From Gibbula magus (Eukaryota > Mollusca > Gastropoda > Trochida > Trochidae), in assembly GCA_936450465.1 (NCBI GenBank), contig OW388298.1, positions 13,284,895 through 13,348,894 of the forward strand: a DNA stretch of 64,000 bases, written 5' to 3'. The notes below the pieces were generated by a model. It did no database searches. It was given only the letters and a program-made list of their open reading frames with translations, and was not told the origin of the DNA. A program made the position numbers and the translations under genes. Below are positions 50,331 through 63,706 of this stretch, piece by piece; positions within the stretch are counted from its first letter, which is position 1, and each line of letters opens with the position of its first letter.

Positions 50331-51760
50331 ATTTTTTATTATTCTTTGTACCAATTTTGTGCAGCAGATTTCTCAGTAATGGCTGGGCCGATTTGCATGA
50401 AATTTTCAGGAAATGTAGCCTGAAACCAAACTTAGAAGTAATTTTTTGGCTTTTTTGATTTTCGACTTCTTTGTTGAGTTATCTCCCCTTGAAGTTGAAA
50501 CTTCAAACCTCAATAGCTCGAAAACTTAACAAGATATCTTCATAAAACTTTCACCAAAATGTGGGCAACAACATTCCCCATCGATTAGGCCTAGTGAGGA
50601 TTTCGGCCGTAATAATATATTTTTTTTTATTTCGAAAAAACTGAAAATTTGGTGCACTTTCGCGGTTTTGAGGGTATGCGTCTTCAAAAATCTTCTTCTA
50701 AATCATGGCAATACATATAGATATGTTTGATAGCTCATTCGAAAGCCAAGACAATGTAGAATATAATTTGCTAACAGAATTTTGAATTTCGGCCTAGAAT
50801 TCGAGTAATCTGCCCTTGAATATGGTCCTTTTTAAAAAGGGCGTTTTTCGGCTGCAATTTCAAACGGACATAACTCTGTAACTAATTGACTTATTTCAAA
50901 GTTATTGATAGCCATCTCTTGCTAATAAAGAGCTTAACAAGTCCATAATACATCGATGTCATATAAAAGTTGATAGTTTCGGCACAATTTGGACATATTC
51001 TCAAAAAAGTAAAATTTTGTGCTTTTGAGCATTTTCGACGGGTATAACCTATGGATAATTATTGATGATGAATCACTGAAGATAGGAAGATTTAAAATAG
51101 GTCATGTTGAAGTAGAAACGTCATTTATTAAGGACAATATATTTCAAGCTCGTGTCTGTCTTAGTTTTTTTGTGAAAAATCATAGAAATTTGTCATTTTT
51201 ACAAAATCGCAATTTTAAGCACAGTTCAAAGGATCATAACTTATTAACTAATTAAAATATTGAAATTGTATTTATACCTACGGATGGACAATTTCAAGAA
51301 CAACAACGTTTTTGTTGAACCCTTTCATCAAAAAATTGATAGTTAAGCTCCGAACATCGCAAATGTTGTCTAGGGCTCCAAATTAACGCATCTTTTTAGT
51401 ATTTTCTTGAATATTCAAAACAACATAACGCATTACTTATACATGCAAACTTAATGATGATAACATCTACTTAAGTGGAAATTAAAGCACAATATGTTCT
51501 ATGTTGCACCTTAGTACGAAAATATTAACCATTTTGTCGTTATCGTGAGAAAGGTCATGTAGGGGTCAATTAATAAGCGATTTTCCATTTTCAGAGGGTC
51601 ATTGTCTTTGGAGAATTTTTGTAAAAAAACTACTGAAGATAGAGACATGTTTGATAGCTCATTTTAAAGCAGAGAAACTGGCGAATAACCGAGAGTCCAA
51701 CATGGAGTTCAAGGTCAAGCAGAAGTCTTGAAGACCTAAGTATTGACGCGTCAATCCTAG
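50331..51760 (+). mobile_element. Array unit 22, family 1, no 5' module
   Basis: Follows family 2 directly. Shares GTAATGGCTGGGCCG and GGGCTCCAAATTAACGC with unit 24; with unit 21 it forms the first copy of a 3.2-kb pair. Confidence 0.85.
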
Positions 51761-51764
51761 TTAT

Positions 51765-53527
51765 TAGGTCTTCAAGACGTATGTCTCGAAGACGTATTGT
51801 TATTATCCGGATTATTAGGTCTTCAAGACGTATGTCTCGAAGACGTATTGTTATTATCCTGATTATTAAGGATCCAGCCATAAGGCTGAATCCTTATTGT
51901 TATTGGCGTGTTTTTTTTTGTTTTTTTTTTTATTATTCCACCGATTTTGTGACCGCGGTACTGAACTAACGGCCTGACCGATTTCTCTGAAACTTTCAGG
52001 GATCGTAGCCTGTGACCTAACTTAGATCTACTTTTTTTACTTTTTGGATTTTCGACTTCTTTCGTGAGTTATCCCCCTTGGAAGTTAAAACTTCAAACCT
52101 TAATAGCTCGAAAACTTATCAAGATATTTGCACAAAACTTTCACCAAAATTTGCGCAACAACATTCCCCATCGATTAGGGCTATAGGGGTTTTCGGCCGT
52201 AATAATAGATTTTTTGCTATTTCGAAAAAACTGAATTTGTTGTGTACTTTCGCGGTTTTGAGGGTACGCGTCTTCAAAAATCTTCTTCTAAATCCCGGCA
52301 ACACATACAGCTATGTGTGATAGCTCATTTGCAAGCTGGATAAACGTGTAAAAAAGTTATCGAGACAGAATTTTGAATTTTGGCTTAGAATTCGAGTTAT
52401 CTGCCCTTGTATTTGGACCTTTTCGAAAAGTGCGTTTTTCGGTTGCATGTTCAAAGTGGCATAACTCTGTCACAAATTGATTTATGTCAAAGTTACTTAT
52501 TTCAATCTCTTTATCATAACTTGTTTAACAATTCCATAACATATCATGATCATGTAAAAGTTGATCGATTGGGCACAATTTAGACGTAATCCCTTAAAAG
52601 TTAAATTTTGTGATTTTGAGACCTTTCGAGGGGTACCTACTTTGGAGAATTTTCCTTCGTAAACCACTGAAGATACAATAATGTTTTATGTCTCACTGTG
52701 AAGTAGACATGTCTCTCATGAAGAATAATAAATTTCAATCGCGTATCTGTCATACTTTATGTGTGACAAGTCACAGAACATTGTAATTTTTCAAAAATCG
52801 CCATTTTCAGCAATGTTCAAAGGATCATGACTGCTTAACCAATTATGCTATTGAAATTTTCTTCACACCTGCGAATAGACAATTTCAAGAATAAAATTTT
52901 TTATGTTGAACCCTTTCATCAAAATGTTAATAGATTAGCTTCGAACATCGGAAAAGTGGAATAGGGGTCCGAAAATAAGCATTGTTTAGTATTTTCCTGA
53001 ATATTCAAAAGAACATTAAGCATTAACCATGTATGCAATCTAAATTATGACTACATCAACCTAAGTTGAAATTACGAAAAATAAAATAAGTACAGTAGTG
53101 GTGTTCATAACCAATGAGTTACGGGTATTTTAAGTTGGACAGTTTCTGCCTTCTTTCTAAATTGACAATCGCCACGTTTGTAGTGTATCTTTGTTAGTGC
53201 AAGTTCAACAATGCAAAATCATAGCACGTTGTTTGATACCTCGTTGAAATGGGAAAGGATTACTCTATATGGGGAAAAATAGTTTGATAATAAACATAAC
53301 CAATGAGATATAAGCATTTTATCTTGATCAATTGCGACTTTATTTTGAACTGTTAACAAAGGGGGTAAATCCTACTTTCGTTTTACATGATGGACAGGGA
53401 TAGGTTGCTGTAGCTTAACACATTTCCACATAATCGTGTAACTTTTAGGAATGACTGCTGATATAATGTACCTAATAGGAAATGAATCATATATATGCTG
53501 AATCCGTTTAAAGTCGCTTGCGACTAT
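51765..53527 (+). mobile_element. Array unit 23, family 2 behind two family-1 modules
   Basis: Family-1 modules at 51765 and 51816 (51-bp spacing), family-2 hairpin from 51868 with one stem mismatch (GGATCCAGCC against GGCTGAATCC). Confidence 0.85.
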
Positions 53528-54956
53528 ATTTTTTATTATTCTTTGTACCAATTTTGTGCAGCAGATTTCTCAGTAATGGCTGGGCCGATTTACATGAAAT
53601 TTTCAGGAAATGTAGCCTTAAACCAAACTTAGAAGTAATTTTTTGGCTTTTTGGATTTTCGACTTCTTTCTTGAGTTATCTCCCCTTGAAGTTGAAACTT
53701 CAAACCTCAATAGCTCGAAAACTTAACAAGATATTTTCATAAAACTTTCACCAAAATGTGGGCAACAACATTCCCCATCGATTACGACTAGTGCGGATTT
53801 CGGCCGTAATAATAGATTTTTAGCTATTTCAAAAAAACTGAAACTTCGGTGCACTTTCGCGGTTTTGAGGGTATGCGTCTTCAAAAATCTTCTTCTAAAT
53901 CATGGCAATACATACAGATATGTTTGATAGCTCATTCGAAAGCCAAGACAACGTAGAATATAATTTGCTAACAGAATTTTGAATTTCGGCCTAGAATTCG
54001 AGTAATCTGCCCTTGAATATGGTCCTTTTTAAAAAGGGCGTTTTTCGGCTGCAATTTCAAACGGGCATAACTCTGTAACTAATTGACTTATGTCAAAGTT
54101 ATTGATAGCCATCCCTTGCTAATAAAGAGCTTAACACGTCCATAATACATCGATGTCATATAAAAGTTGATAGTTTCGGCACAATTTGGACATATTCTCA
54201 AAAAAGTAAATTTTTGTGATTTTGAGCATTTTCGACGGGTATAACCTATGGATAATAATTGATGATGAATCACTGAAGATAGGAAGATTTAAAATAGGTC
54301 AAGATGAAGTAGAAACGTCATTTATTAAGGACAATATTTTTCAAGCTCGTATCTGTCTTAGTTTTTTTGTGAAAAATCATAGAAATTTGTCATTTTTACA
54401 AAATCGCCATTTTAAGCACAGTTCAAAGGATCATAACTGCTTAACTAATTAAAATATTGAAATTGTATTAATACCTTCGGATGGACAATTTCAAGAACAA
54501 CAACGTTTCTGTTGGACCCTTTCGTCAAAAAATTGATAGTTAAGCCCCGAACATCGCAAATGTTGTCTAGGGCTCCAAATTAACGCATTTTTTAGTATTT
54601 TCTTGAATATTCAAAACAACATAACGCATTACTTATACATGCAAACTTAATGATGGTAACATCTACTTAGGTGGAAATTAAAGCACAATATGTTCTATGT
54701 TGCACCTTAGTATGAAAATATTAACCATTTTGTCGTTATCGTGAGAAAGGTCATGTAGGGGTCAATTAATAAGCGATTTTCCATTTTCAGAGGGTCATTG
54801 TCTTTGGAGAATTTTTGTAAAAAAACTACTGAAGATAGAGACATGTTTGATAGCTCATTTTAAAGCAGAGAAACTGGCGAATAACAGAGAGTCCAACATG
54901 GAGTTCAAGGTCAAGCAGAAGTCTTGAAGACCTAAGTATTGACGCGTCAATCCTAG
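53528..54956 (+). mobile_element. Array unit 24, family 1, no 5' module
   Basis: Second half of the 3.2-kb pair; differs from unit 22 by scattered substitutions. Confidence 0.85.
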
Positions 54957-56300
54957 TTAGGTCTTCAAGACGTATGTCTCGAAGACGTATTGTTATTATC
55001 CTGATTATTTTATTATTATTATTCTTTGTACCAAATTTTGTTCAGCAGATTTCTCAGTAACGGCTGGGCCGATTTGCATGAAATTTTCAGGGAAGGTAGC
55101 TTGTAACCAAACTTAGGGGACATTTTCTTACTTTTTTCATTTTCGACTTCTTTCTTGAGTTATCTCCCCTTGAAGTTGAAACTTCAAACCTCAATAGCTC
55201 GAAAACTTACCAAGATATTTTCACAAAACTTTCACCAAAATGTGGGCAACAACATTCCCCATCGATTAGGCCTATAGCGGTTTTCGGCCGTAATGATAGA
55301 TTTTTTGCTATTTCGAAAAAACTGAAAATTTGGTGCACTTTCGCGGGTTTGAGGGTACGCGTCTTCAAAAATCTTCTTCTAAATCACGGCAATACATACA
55401 GATATGTGTGATAGCTCATTCGAAAGCCAAGACAACGTAGAATATAATTTGCTAACCGAATATTGAATTTCGGCCTAGAATTCGAGTAATCTGCCCTTGA
55501 ATATGGTCCTTTTTAAAAAGGGCGTTTTTCGGCTCTATGTTCAAAGGGACATAACTCGCTTAGGAAAACTCTGATTCGAATTCTGTTTTTTGCAATCTGT
55601 TCATCGTTTGTGGTTTAACAATTCCACTTCAGAATGTGATCATGTAAAAGTTGACCGTTAAAGCAAAATGTCCACATGAAGACATTTGACGATTTTCAGG
55701 GGGTTTTCTTTGGAGATTTCTTGTTCGAAAACTACTGAAGATAGAATCACGTTTGAAAGCTCATATAAATGCTGACGAACTGATTCAATCAATAGACACA
55801 CTGAAACAACCAAGTAAAGCCTGCCTGTCTGCATCAATGCCATACATATATGGAGGTCTTTTTACTTTTTTTTTTTTTTTTTTTTTTTTTAGAGTCCAGA
55901 GCGCAACCTGGATTTCTCAACTTTCTAATGCGGCGAGGATCAGAAAAAATCGAGGTTTGACTCGAATCGGAGCAAAACGCGTTTTTTTTCCCCTGGTGTT
56001 AAACAAAAATTCAAATTGGTGTCCTTAGTTCTTATTGAGAGGTACAGACTCCCAAAGTGTCTTTTCCTGTCTTGCCATGTTTCTGCCATCATGTAACACC
56101 GAAAATTCACGCTTTGAGCAAAAACAAATTTTGAGCCCAAAAAAAATATTTTTTTTTACTGCATTTACAAATTGCTTCAAACCGTTCCTGTAGTTATTAT
56201 TGAGAAGTGCAAAGCCTAAAAACGTTGTTTACAAAGGTTCCATGCCCAAAGGTCAAAGCGGAAGTCTTGAAGACCTGCAGTATTGACGCGTCAATCCTAG
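54957..56300 (+). mobile_element. Array unit 25, family 1 type C
   Basis: 5' module at 54958. Third kind of copy of the recombinant unit, about 1-2 percent different from units 13 and 16 in the poly-T half, with a different first half. The T run is at about 55866-55890. Confidence 0.87.
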
Positions 56301-56351
56301 TTAGGTCTTCAAGACGTATGTCTCGAAGACGTATTGTTATTATCCGGATTA

Positions 56352-56382
<31 letters not shown>

Positions 56383-57799
56383 CTTTGTACCAGATTTTGT
56401 TCAGCAGTTTTCTCAGTAACGGCTGGGCCGATTTGCATGAAATTTTCAGGAAAGGTAGCTTGTAACCAAACTTAGGGGCCATTTTTTTACTTTTTTGATT
56501 TTCGACTTCTTTCTTGAGTTATCTCTCCTTGAAGTTGAAACTTCAAACCTCAATAGCTCGAAAACTTACCAATATATTTTCAAAAAACTTTCACCAAAAT
56601 GTGGGCAACAACATTCCCCATCGATTAGGCCTAGTGCGGATTTTAGCCGTAATAATAGATTTTTTGCTATTTCCAAAAAACTGAAAATTTCGTTAATTTT
56701 CGCAGTTTTTTGGGTACGCGCCTTCAAACTTCTTCTTCTCACTAACGGCAACACATACAGATATGTGTGATAGCTCATTCGAAAGCCAAGACAAAGTAGA
56801 ATATAATTTGCTAACAGAATTTTGAATTTCGACCTAGAATTCGAGTAATCTGCCCTTGAATATGCTCCTTTTTAAAAAAGGCGTTTTTCGGCTGCAATTT
56901 CAAAGGGGCATAACTCTGTAACAAATTGACTTATGTCAAAGTTATTGATAGCCATCTCTTGCTAATAAAGAGCTTAACAAGTCCATAATACATCAATATG
57001 ATATAAAAGTTGATAGTTTCGGCACAATTTTGACATATTCCCCAAAAAGTAAAATGTTGTGATTTTGAGCATTTTCGAGGGGTATATCCTTTGGATAATT
57101 ATTGATGATGAACCACTGAAGATAGGAAGGATTTGTATATGCCATGTTGATGTAAAAACGTCATTTATGAAGGACAATATTTTTCGAGCACGTATCTGTC
57201 ATTGTTTATATGTGACAAGTCATAGAACATTGTCATTTTTCGAAAATCGCAATTTTTAGCATAGTTGAAAGGATCACAACTGCTTAACTACTAAAGATAT
57301 CAAAATTGTATTTACACCGTCGGATGCACAATTTCAAGAACAAAAACGTTTCTGTTGAACTCTTTCATCAAAAAGTTTATAGTTAAGCTCCGAACATCGC
57401 AAAGGTTGTCTAGGGGTCCAAATTGTAGCATTTTTGAGTATTTTCTTTAACATTCAGAATAACATAACGCATTACTTATGTATACAATCCAAATGATGAT
57501 AACATCTCCTGAAGTGGAAATCGAAACACAACATTTTATATGAAACACCTTAGTATGAAAATATCAACCATTTTGTCTTAATCGTGAGAAAGATCATGTA
57601 GGGGTCCATTACTATGTGATTTTCCATTTTCAGAGGGGTACTTTCTTTGGAGAATTTTTGTAAAATAACTGTTGAAGATAGAGACATGTTTGATAGCTCG
57701 TTTTAAAGCAGAAAAACTGGTGTATAACCGAGAGTCCAGCATGGAGTTCAAGGTCAAGCAGAAGTCTTGAAGACCTAAGTATTGCCTGGGCAATCCTAG
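56301..57799 (+). mobile_element. Array unit 26, family 1
   Basis: 5' module at 56302, followed by a long TTA run. 3' hairpin is the short form ATTGCC-TG-GGCAAT, a one-base-shorter loop than in units 1-3. Confidence 0.86.
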
Positions 57800-59240
57800 T
57801 TTTTTATATTATTATTATTATTCTTTGTACCAAATTTTGTTCAGCAGATTTCTCAGTAACGGCTGGGTCGATTTGCATGAAATTTTCAGGAAAGGTAGCT
57901 TGTAACCAAACTTAGGGGACACTTTTTTACTTTTTTGATTTTCGACTTCGTTCTTGAGTTATCTCCCCTTGAAGTTGAAACTTCAAACCTCAATAGCTCG
58001 AAAACTTACCAAGATATTTTCAAAAAAATTTCACCAAAATGTGAGCAACAACATTCCCCATCGATTGGGCCTATAGCAGTTTTCGGCCGTAATGATAGAT
58101 TTTTTGCTATTTCGAAAAAACTGAAAATTTGGTGCACTTTCGCAGGTTTGAGGGTACGCGTGTTCAAAAATCTTCTTCTAAATCATGGCAATACATACAG
58201 ATATGTGTGATAGCTCATTCGAAAGCCAAGACAACGTAGAATATAATTTGCTAACAGAATTTTGAATTTCGGCCTAGAATTCGAGTAATCTGCCCTTCAA
58301 TATGGTCCTTTTTAAAAAGGGCGTTTTTCATCTGCAATTTCAAAGGGGCATAACTCTATAACTAATTGACTTATGTCAAAGTTATTGATAGCCTTCTCTT
58401 TCTAATAAAGAGCTAAACAAGTCCATAATACATCAAGGTCATATAAAAGTTGATAGTTTCGACACAATTTGGACATATTCTCAAAAAAGTTAAATTTTGT
58501 GATTTTGAGCATTTTCAAGGGGTATATTTTTTGGAGAATTATTGATTATGAACCAATGGAGATAGGAAGACTTTAAATAGATCATGGTGATGTAGAAACG
58601 TCATTTATTAAGGACAATATTTTTCAAGCTCAAATCTGTCTTGGTTTTTTTGTGACAAGTCATAGAAGTTTGTCATTTTTAAAAAATCGCCATTTTCAAC
58701 AAAGTTGAAAGATTCATAACTGCTTAACTTTTATGCTATTGAAATTATACATAAACCTACGTATGCACAATTTCAAGAAGAACAACTTTTATGTTGACCG
58801 CTTTCATCAAAAAGTTGATAGTTAAGCCTCGAACATCGCAAGTGATGTCTAGGGGTCCAAATTTAAGCATTTTTGACTATTTTCTTGAATATTCAAAACA
58901 ACATAACGCATTTATTATGTATGCAATCTAAATGATGATTACATCTTCTTAAGTGGAAATTAAAGCACAACATTTTCTATGTTGCACCTTAATATGGAAA
59001 TATTAACCATTTTGTCTTAATCGTGAGAAATGTAATGTAGGGGTCCATTAATATGTTATTTTTTCCGTTTTCAGAGGGGTACCTTCTTTGGAGAATTTTT
59101 GCAAAAAAACTACTGAAGATAGAGACATGTTTGATAGCTCATTTTAAAGCGGAGAAACAGACGAATAACCCTGAGTCCAGCATGGAGTTCAAGGTCAAGC
59201 AGAAGTCTTGGAAACCTAAGTATTGACGTGTCAATCCTAG
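57800..59240 (+). mobile_element. Array unit 27, family 1, no 5' module
   Basis: Close copy of unit 5. The inner arm is damaged: GTCTTGGAAACCT in place of GTCTTGAAGACCT. 3' hairpin TTGAC/GTCAA. Confidence 0.84.
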
Positions 59241-60672
59241 TTATTATTATTATTCTTTGTACCAGATTTTGTTCAGCAGTTTTCTCAGTAACGGCTGGGC
59301 CGATTTGCATGAAATTTTCAGGAAAGGTAGCTGGTAACCAAACTTAGGGGCCATTTTTTTACTTTTTTGATTTTCGACTTCTTTCTTGAGTTATCTCCCC
59401 TTGAAGTTGAAACTTCAAACCTCAATAGCTCGAAAACTAAGCAAGATAATTTCACAAAACCTTCACCAAAATGTGGACAACAACATTCCCCATCGATTGG
59501 GCCTATAGCGGTTTTCGGCCGTAATGATAGATTTTTTGCTATTTCGAAAAAACTGAAAATTTGGTGCACTTTCGCAGGTTTGAGGGTACGCGTCTTCAAA
59601 AATCTTCTTCTAAATCACGGCAATACATACAGATATGTGTGATAGCTCATTCGAAAGCCAAGACAACGTAGAATATGATTTGCTAACCGAATATTGAATT
59701 TCGGCCTAGAATTCGAGTAATCTGCCCTTGAATATGGTCCTTTTTAAAAAGGGCGTTTTTTGGCTGCAATTTCCAAGGGCCATAACTCTGTAACTAATTG
59801 ACTTATGTCAAAGTCATTTATAGCCATCTCTTGCTAATAAAGAGCTAAACAAGTCCATAATACATCAACATCATATAAAAGTTGATAGTTTCGGCACAAT
59901 TTGGACATATTCCCCAAAAAGTAAAATTTTGTGATTTTGAGCATTTTCGAGAGGTATATCCTTTGGATAATTATTGATGATGAACCACTGAAGATAGGAA
60001 GAATTTGCGTATGCCATGTTGATGTTAAAACGTCATTTATAAAGGACAATATTTTTCGAGCACGTATCTGTCATAGTTTATATGTGACAAGTCATAGAAC
60101 ATTGTCATTTTTCGAAAAATCGCAATTGTTAGCATAGTTCAAAGGATCATAACTGCTTAACTAATAAAGATATCAAAATAGTATTTACACCGTCGGATGC
60201 ACAATTTCAAGATCAACAACGTTTCTGTGGAACTCTTTCATCAAAAAGTTGATAGTTAAGCTCCAAACATCGCAAAGGTTCTCTAGGGGTCCCAATTGTA
60301 GCATTTTTGAGTATTTTCTTTAACATTCAGAATAATATAACGCATTACTTATGTATACAATCCAAATGATAATAACATCTCCTGAAGCGGAAATTGAAGC
60401 ACAACATTTTCTATGTAACACCTTAGTATGAAAATATTAACCATTTTGTCGTAATCGTGAGAAAGATCATGTAGGGGTCCATTACTATGTGATTTTCCAT
60501 TTTCAGAGGGGTACTTTCTTTGGAGATTTTTTGTAAAATAACTATTGAAGATAGAGACATGTTTGATAGCTCGTTTTAAAGCAGAAAAACTGGTGAATAA
60601 CCGAGAGTCCAGCATGGAGTTCAAGGTCAAGCAGAAGTCTTGAAGACCTAAGTATTGACGCGTCAATCCTAG
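59241..60672 (+). mobile_element. Array unit 28, family 1, no 5' module
   Basis: Middle matches unit 6, right third matches unit 17 (GGTTCTCTAGGGGTCCC). A third unmatched 3' end. Confidence 0.85.
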
Positions 60673-62154
60673 TTAGGTCTTCAAGACGTATGTCTCGAAG
60701 ACGTATTGTTATTATCCTGATTATTTTTTATTATTCTTTGTACCAATTTTGTGCAGCAGATTTCTCAGTAACGGCTGGGCCGATTTGCATGAAATTTTCA
60801 GAGAAGGTAGCCTGTAATCAAACTTAGATATGATTTTTTTACTTTTTTGATTTTCGACTTCTTTCGTGAGTTATCTCCCCTTGAAGTTGAAACTTCAAAC
60901 CTCAATAGCTCGAAAACTTACCAAGATATTTTCAAAAAACTTTCACCTAAATGTGGGCAACAACATGCCCCATCGATTAGGACTAGTGCGGATTTCGGCC
61001 GTAACAATAGATTTTTTGCTATTTCGAAAAAACTGAAAATTTGGTGCACTTTCGCGGTTTTGAGGGTACGCGTTTTCAAAAATCTTCTTCTAAATCAGGG
61101 CAATACATACAACATCGTGCAGTAGCTCATTCGAAAGCTAAAAGAATGCTGCAAAAAGTAATCCCCCCAACCCTTGCTCTATTTTTAACGGTTAACGAGC
61201 TACAGCAATTTGAAAAATGGACTTTTTAAAAATTGATTTTTTTGGACTCGCATTCAAAGGAACATAACTCTGTTATAAATCGAGTTATGTCAAAGTTAAT
61301 GACTTCAATCTCTTTCTAATAAATAGATTAACAATTCCATAACACATCATTTTCATATAAAAGTTATTAGTTTGGGCATAATTTGAGCATATTCCCAAAA
61401 CAGTGAAATATTTTGATTTTGAGACATTTTGAGGTGTTTATCCTTTGGGGAATTCTTGATAATGAACCACTGAAGATAGGAAGACTTTAAATAAATCATG
61501 GTGATGTAGAAACGTCATTTATTTAGGACAATATTTTTCAAGCTCAAATCTATCTTAATTTTTTTGTGACAAGTCATAGAAGTTTGTCAATTTTAAAAAA
61601 TCGCCATTTTCAACAAAGTTGAAAGGTTCATAACTGCTTCACTTCTTATGCTATTGAAATTTTACATACACCTCCGTATGCACAATTTCAAGAAAAACAA
61701 CTTTTATGTTGACCGCTTTCATCAAAAAGTTGATAGTTAAGGCTCGAACATCGCAAGCGATGTCTAGGGGTTCATATTTAAGCATTTTTGAGTATTTTCT
61801 TGAATATTCAGAACGGCATAACGCATTAATTATGTATACAATCTAAATGATGATTACATCTTTTTAAGTGGAAATTAAAGCACAACATTTTCTATGTTAC
61901 ACCTAGGTATGGAAATAGTAACCATTTTGTCTTAATCGTGAGAAATGTAATGTAGGGGTCCATTAATATGTGATTTTTCAATTTTCAGAGGGGTACCTTC
62001 TTTGGAGAATTTTAAAAAAAAAACTACTGAAGATAGAGACATGTTTGATAGCTCATTTTAAAGCAGAGAATCTGATGAATAACCGAGAGTCCATCATGGA
62101 GTTCTAGGTCAAGCAGAAGTCTTGAAGACCTAAGTATTGACGCGTCAATCCTAG
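60673..62154 (+). mobile_element. Array unit 29, family 1, mosaic
   Basis: 5' module at 60674. Contains a segment seen nowhere else in the array at about 61110-61250 (AATCCCCCCAACCCTTGC), then a unit 7-like stretch and a unit 9-like 3' half. Confidence 0.84.
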
Positions 62155-63706
62155 TTATTATTAGGTCTTCAAGACGTTTGTCTCGAAGACGTATTGTTAT
62201 TATCCTGATTATTTTTTATTAGGTCTTCAAGACGTATGTCTCGAAGACGTATTGTTATTATCCTGATTATTTTTGTTATTATTATTATTCTTTGTACCAA
62301 ATTTTGTGATGCAGATTTCTCAGTAACGGCTAAGCCGATTTGCATGAAATTTTCAGAGAATGTAGCCTGTAACCAAACTTAGATCTACTTTTTTTACTTT
62401 TTGGATTTTCGACTTCTTTCTTGAGTTATCTCCCCTTGAAGTTGAAACTTCAAACCTCAATAGCTCGAAAACTTACCAATATATTTTCAAAAAACTTTCA
62501 CCAAAATGTGGGCAACAACATTCTCCATCGATTAGGCCTAGTGCGGATTTCGGCCGTAATGATAGATTTTTCGCTATTTCGAAAAAACTGAAAATTTGGT
62601 GCACTTTCGCGGGTTTGAGGGTACGCGCCTTCAAACTTCTTCTTCTCACTAACGGCAACACATACAGATATGTGTGATGGCTCATTCGAAAGCCAAGACA
62701 ACGTAGAATATAATTTGCTAACAGAATTTTGAATTTCGACCTAGAATTCGAGTAATCTGCCCTTGAATATGCTCCTTTTTAAAAAAGGCGTTTTTCGGCT
62801 GCAATTTCAAAGGGGCATAACTCTGTAACAAATTGACCTATGTCAAAGTTATTGATAGCCATCTCTTGCTAATAAAGAGCTTAACAAGTCCATAATACAT
62901 CAATATGATATAAAAATTGATAGTTTCGGCACAATTTTGACATATTCCCCAAAAAGTAAAATTTTGTGATTTTGAGCATTTTCGAGGGGTATATCCTTTG
63001 GATAATTATTGAAGATGAACCACTGAAGATAGGAAGGATTTGTATATGCCATGTTGATGTAAAAACGTCATTTATGAAGGACAATATTTTTCGAGCACGT
63101 ATCTGTCATTGTTTATATGTGACAAGTCATAGAACATTGTCATTTTTCGAAAATCGCAATTTTTAGCATAGTTGAAAGGATCACAACTGCTTAACTACTA
63201 AAGATATCAAAATTGTATTTACACCGTCGGATGCACAATTTCAAGAACAACAACGTTTCTCTTGAACTCTTTCATCAAAAAGTTTATAGTTAAGCTCCGA
63301 ACATCGCAAAGGTTGTCTAGGGGTCCAAATTGTAGCATTTTTGAGTATTTTCTTTAACATTCAGAATAACATAACGCATTACTTATGTATACAATCCAAA
63401 TGATGATAACATCTCCTGAAGTGGAAATCGAAACACAACATTTTATATGAAACACCTTAGTATGAAAATATCAACCATTTTGTCTTAATCGTGAGAAAGA
63501 TCATGTAGGGGTCCATTACTATGTGATTTTCCATTTTCAGAGGGGTACTTTCTTTGGAGAATTTTTGTAAAATAACTGTTGAAGATAGAGACATGTTTGA
63601 TAGCTCGTTTTAAAGCAGAAAAACTGGTGAATAACCGAGAGTCCAGCATGGAGTTCAAGGTCAAGCAGAAGTCTTGAAGACCTAAGTATTGACGCGTCAA
63701 TCCTAG
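62155..63706 (+). mobile_element. Array unit 30, family 1, last unit
   Basis: Two 5' modules at 62162 and 62220 (58-bp spacing). Body closest to units 26 and 10. Ends GACGCGTCAATCCTAG at 63706. Confidence 0.86.

Noticed and set aside
20958..61125. A recurrent 91-codon plus-strand frame (IFDF..ELSPLEVETSNLNSS...) in about 13 array units
   Set aside because: It opens with TTG, has no ATG in place, is truncated or absent in the other units, and the same stretch is open on the minus strand too. It simply reflects a conserved, stop-poor repeat body.
35822..63166. Repeated minus- and plus-strand frames of 60-110 codons in the array (MTRQYLGLQDF..., MSFINDVFTST..., MILSIFEGYIL...)
   Set aside because: Shadows of conserved repeat sequence in both strands, without domains and with start or stop shifts between copies.
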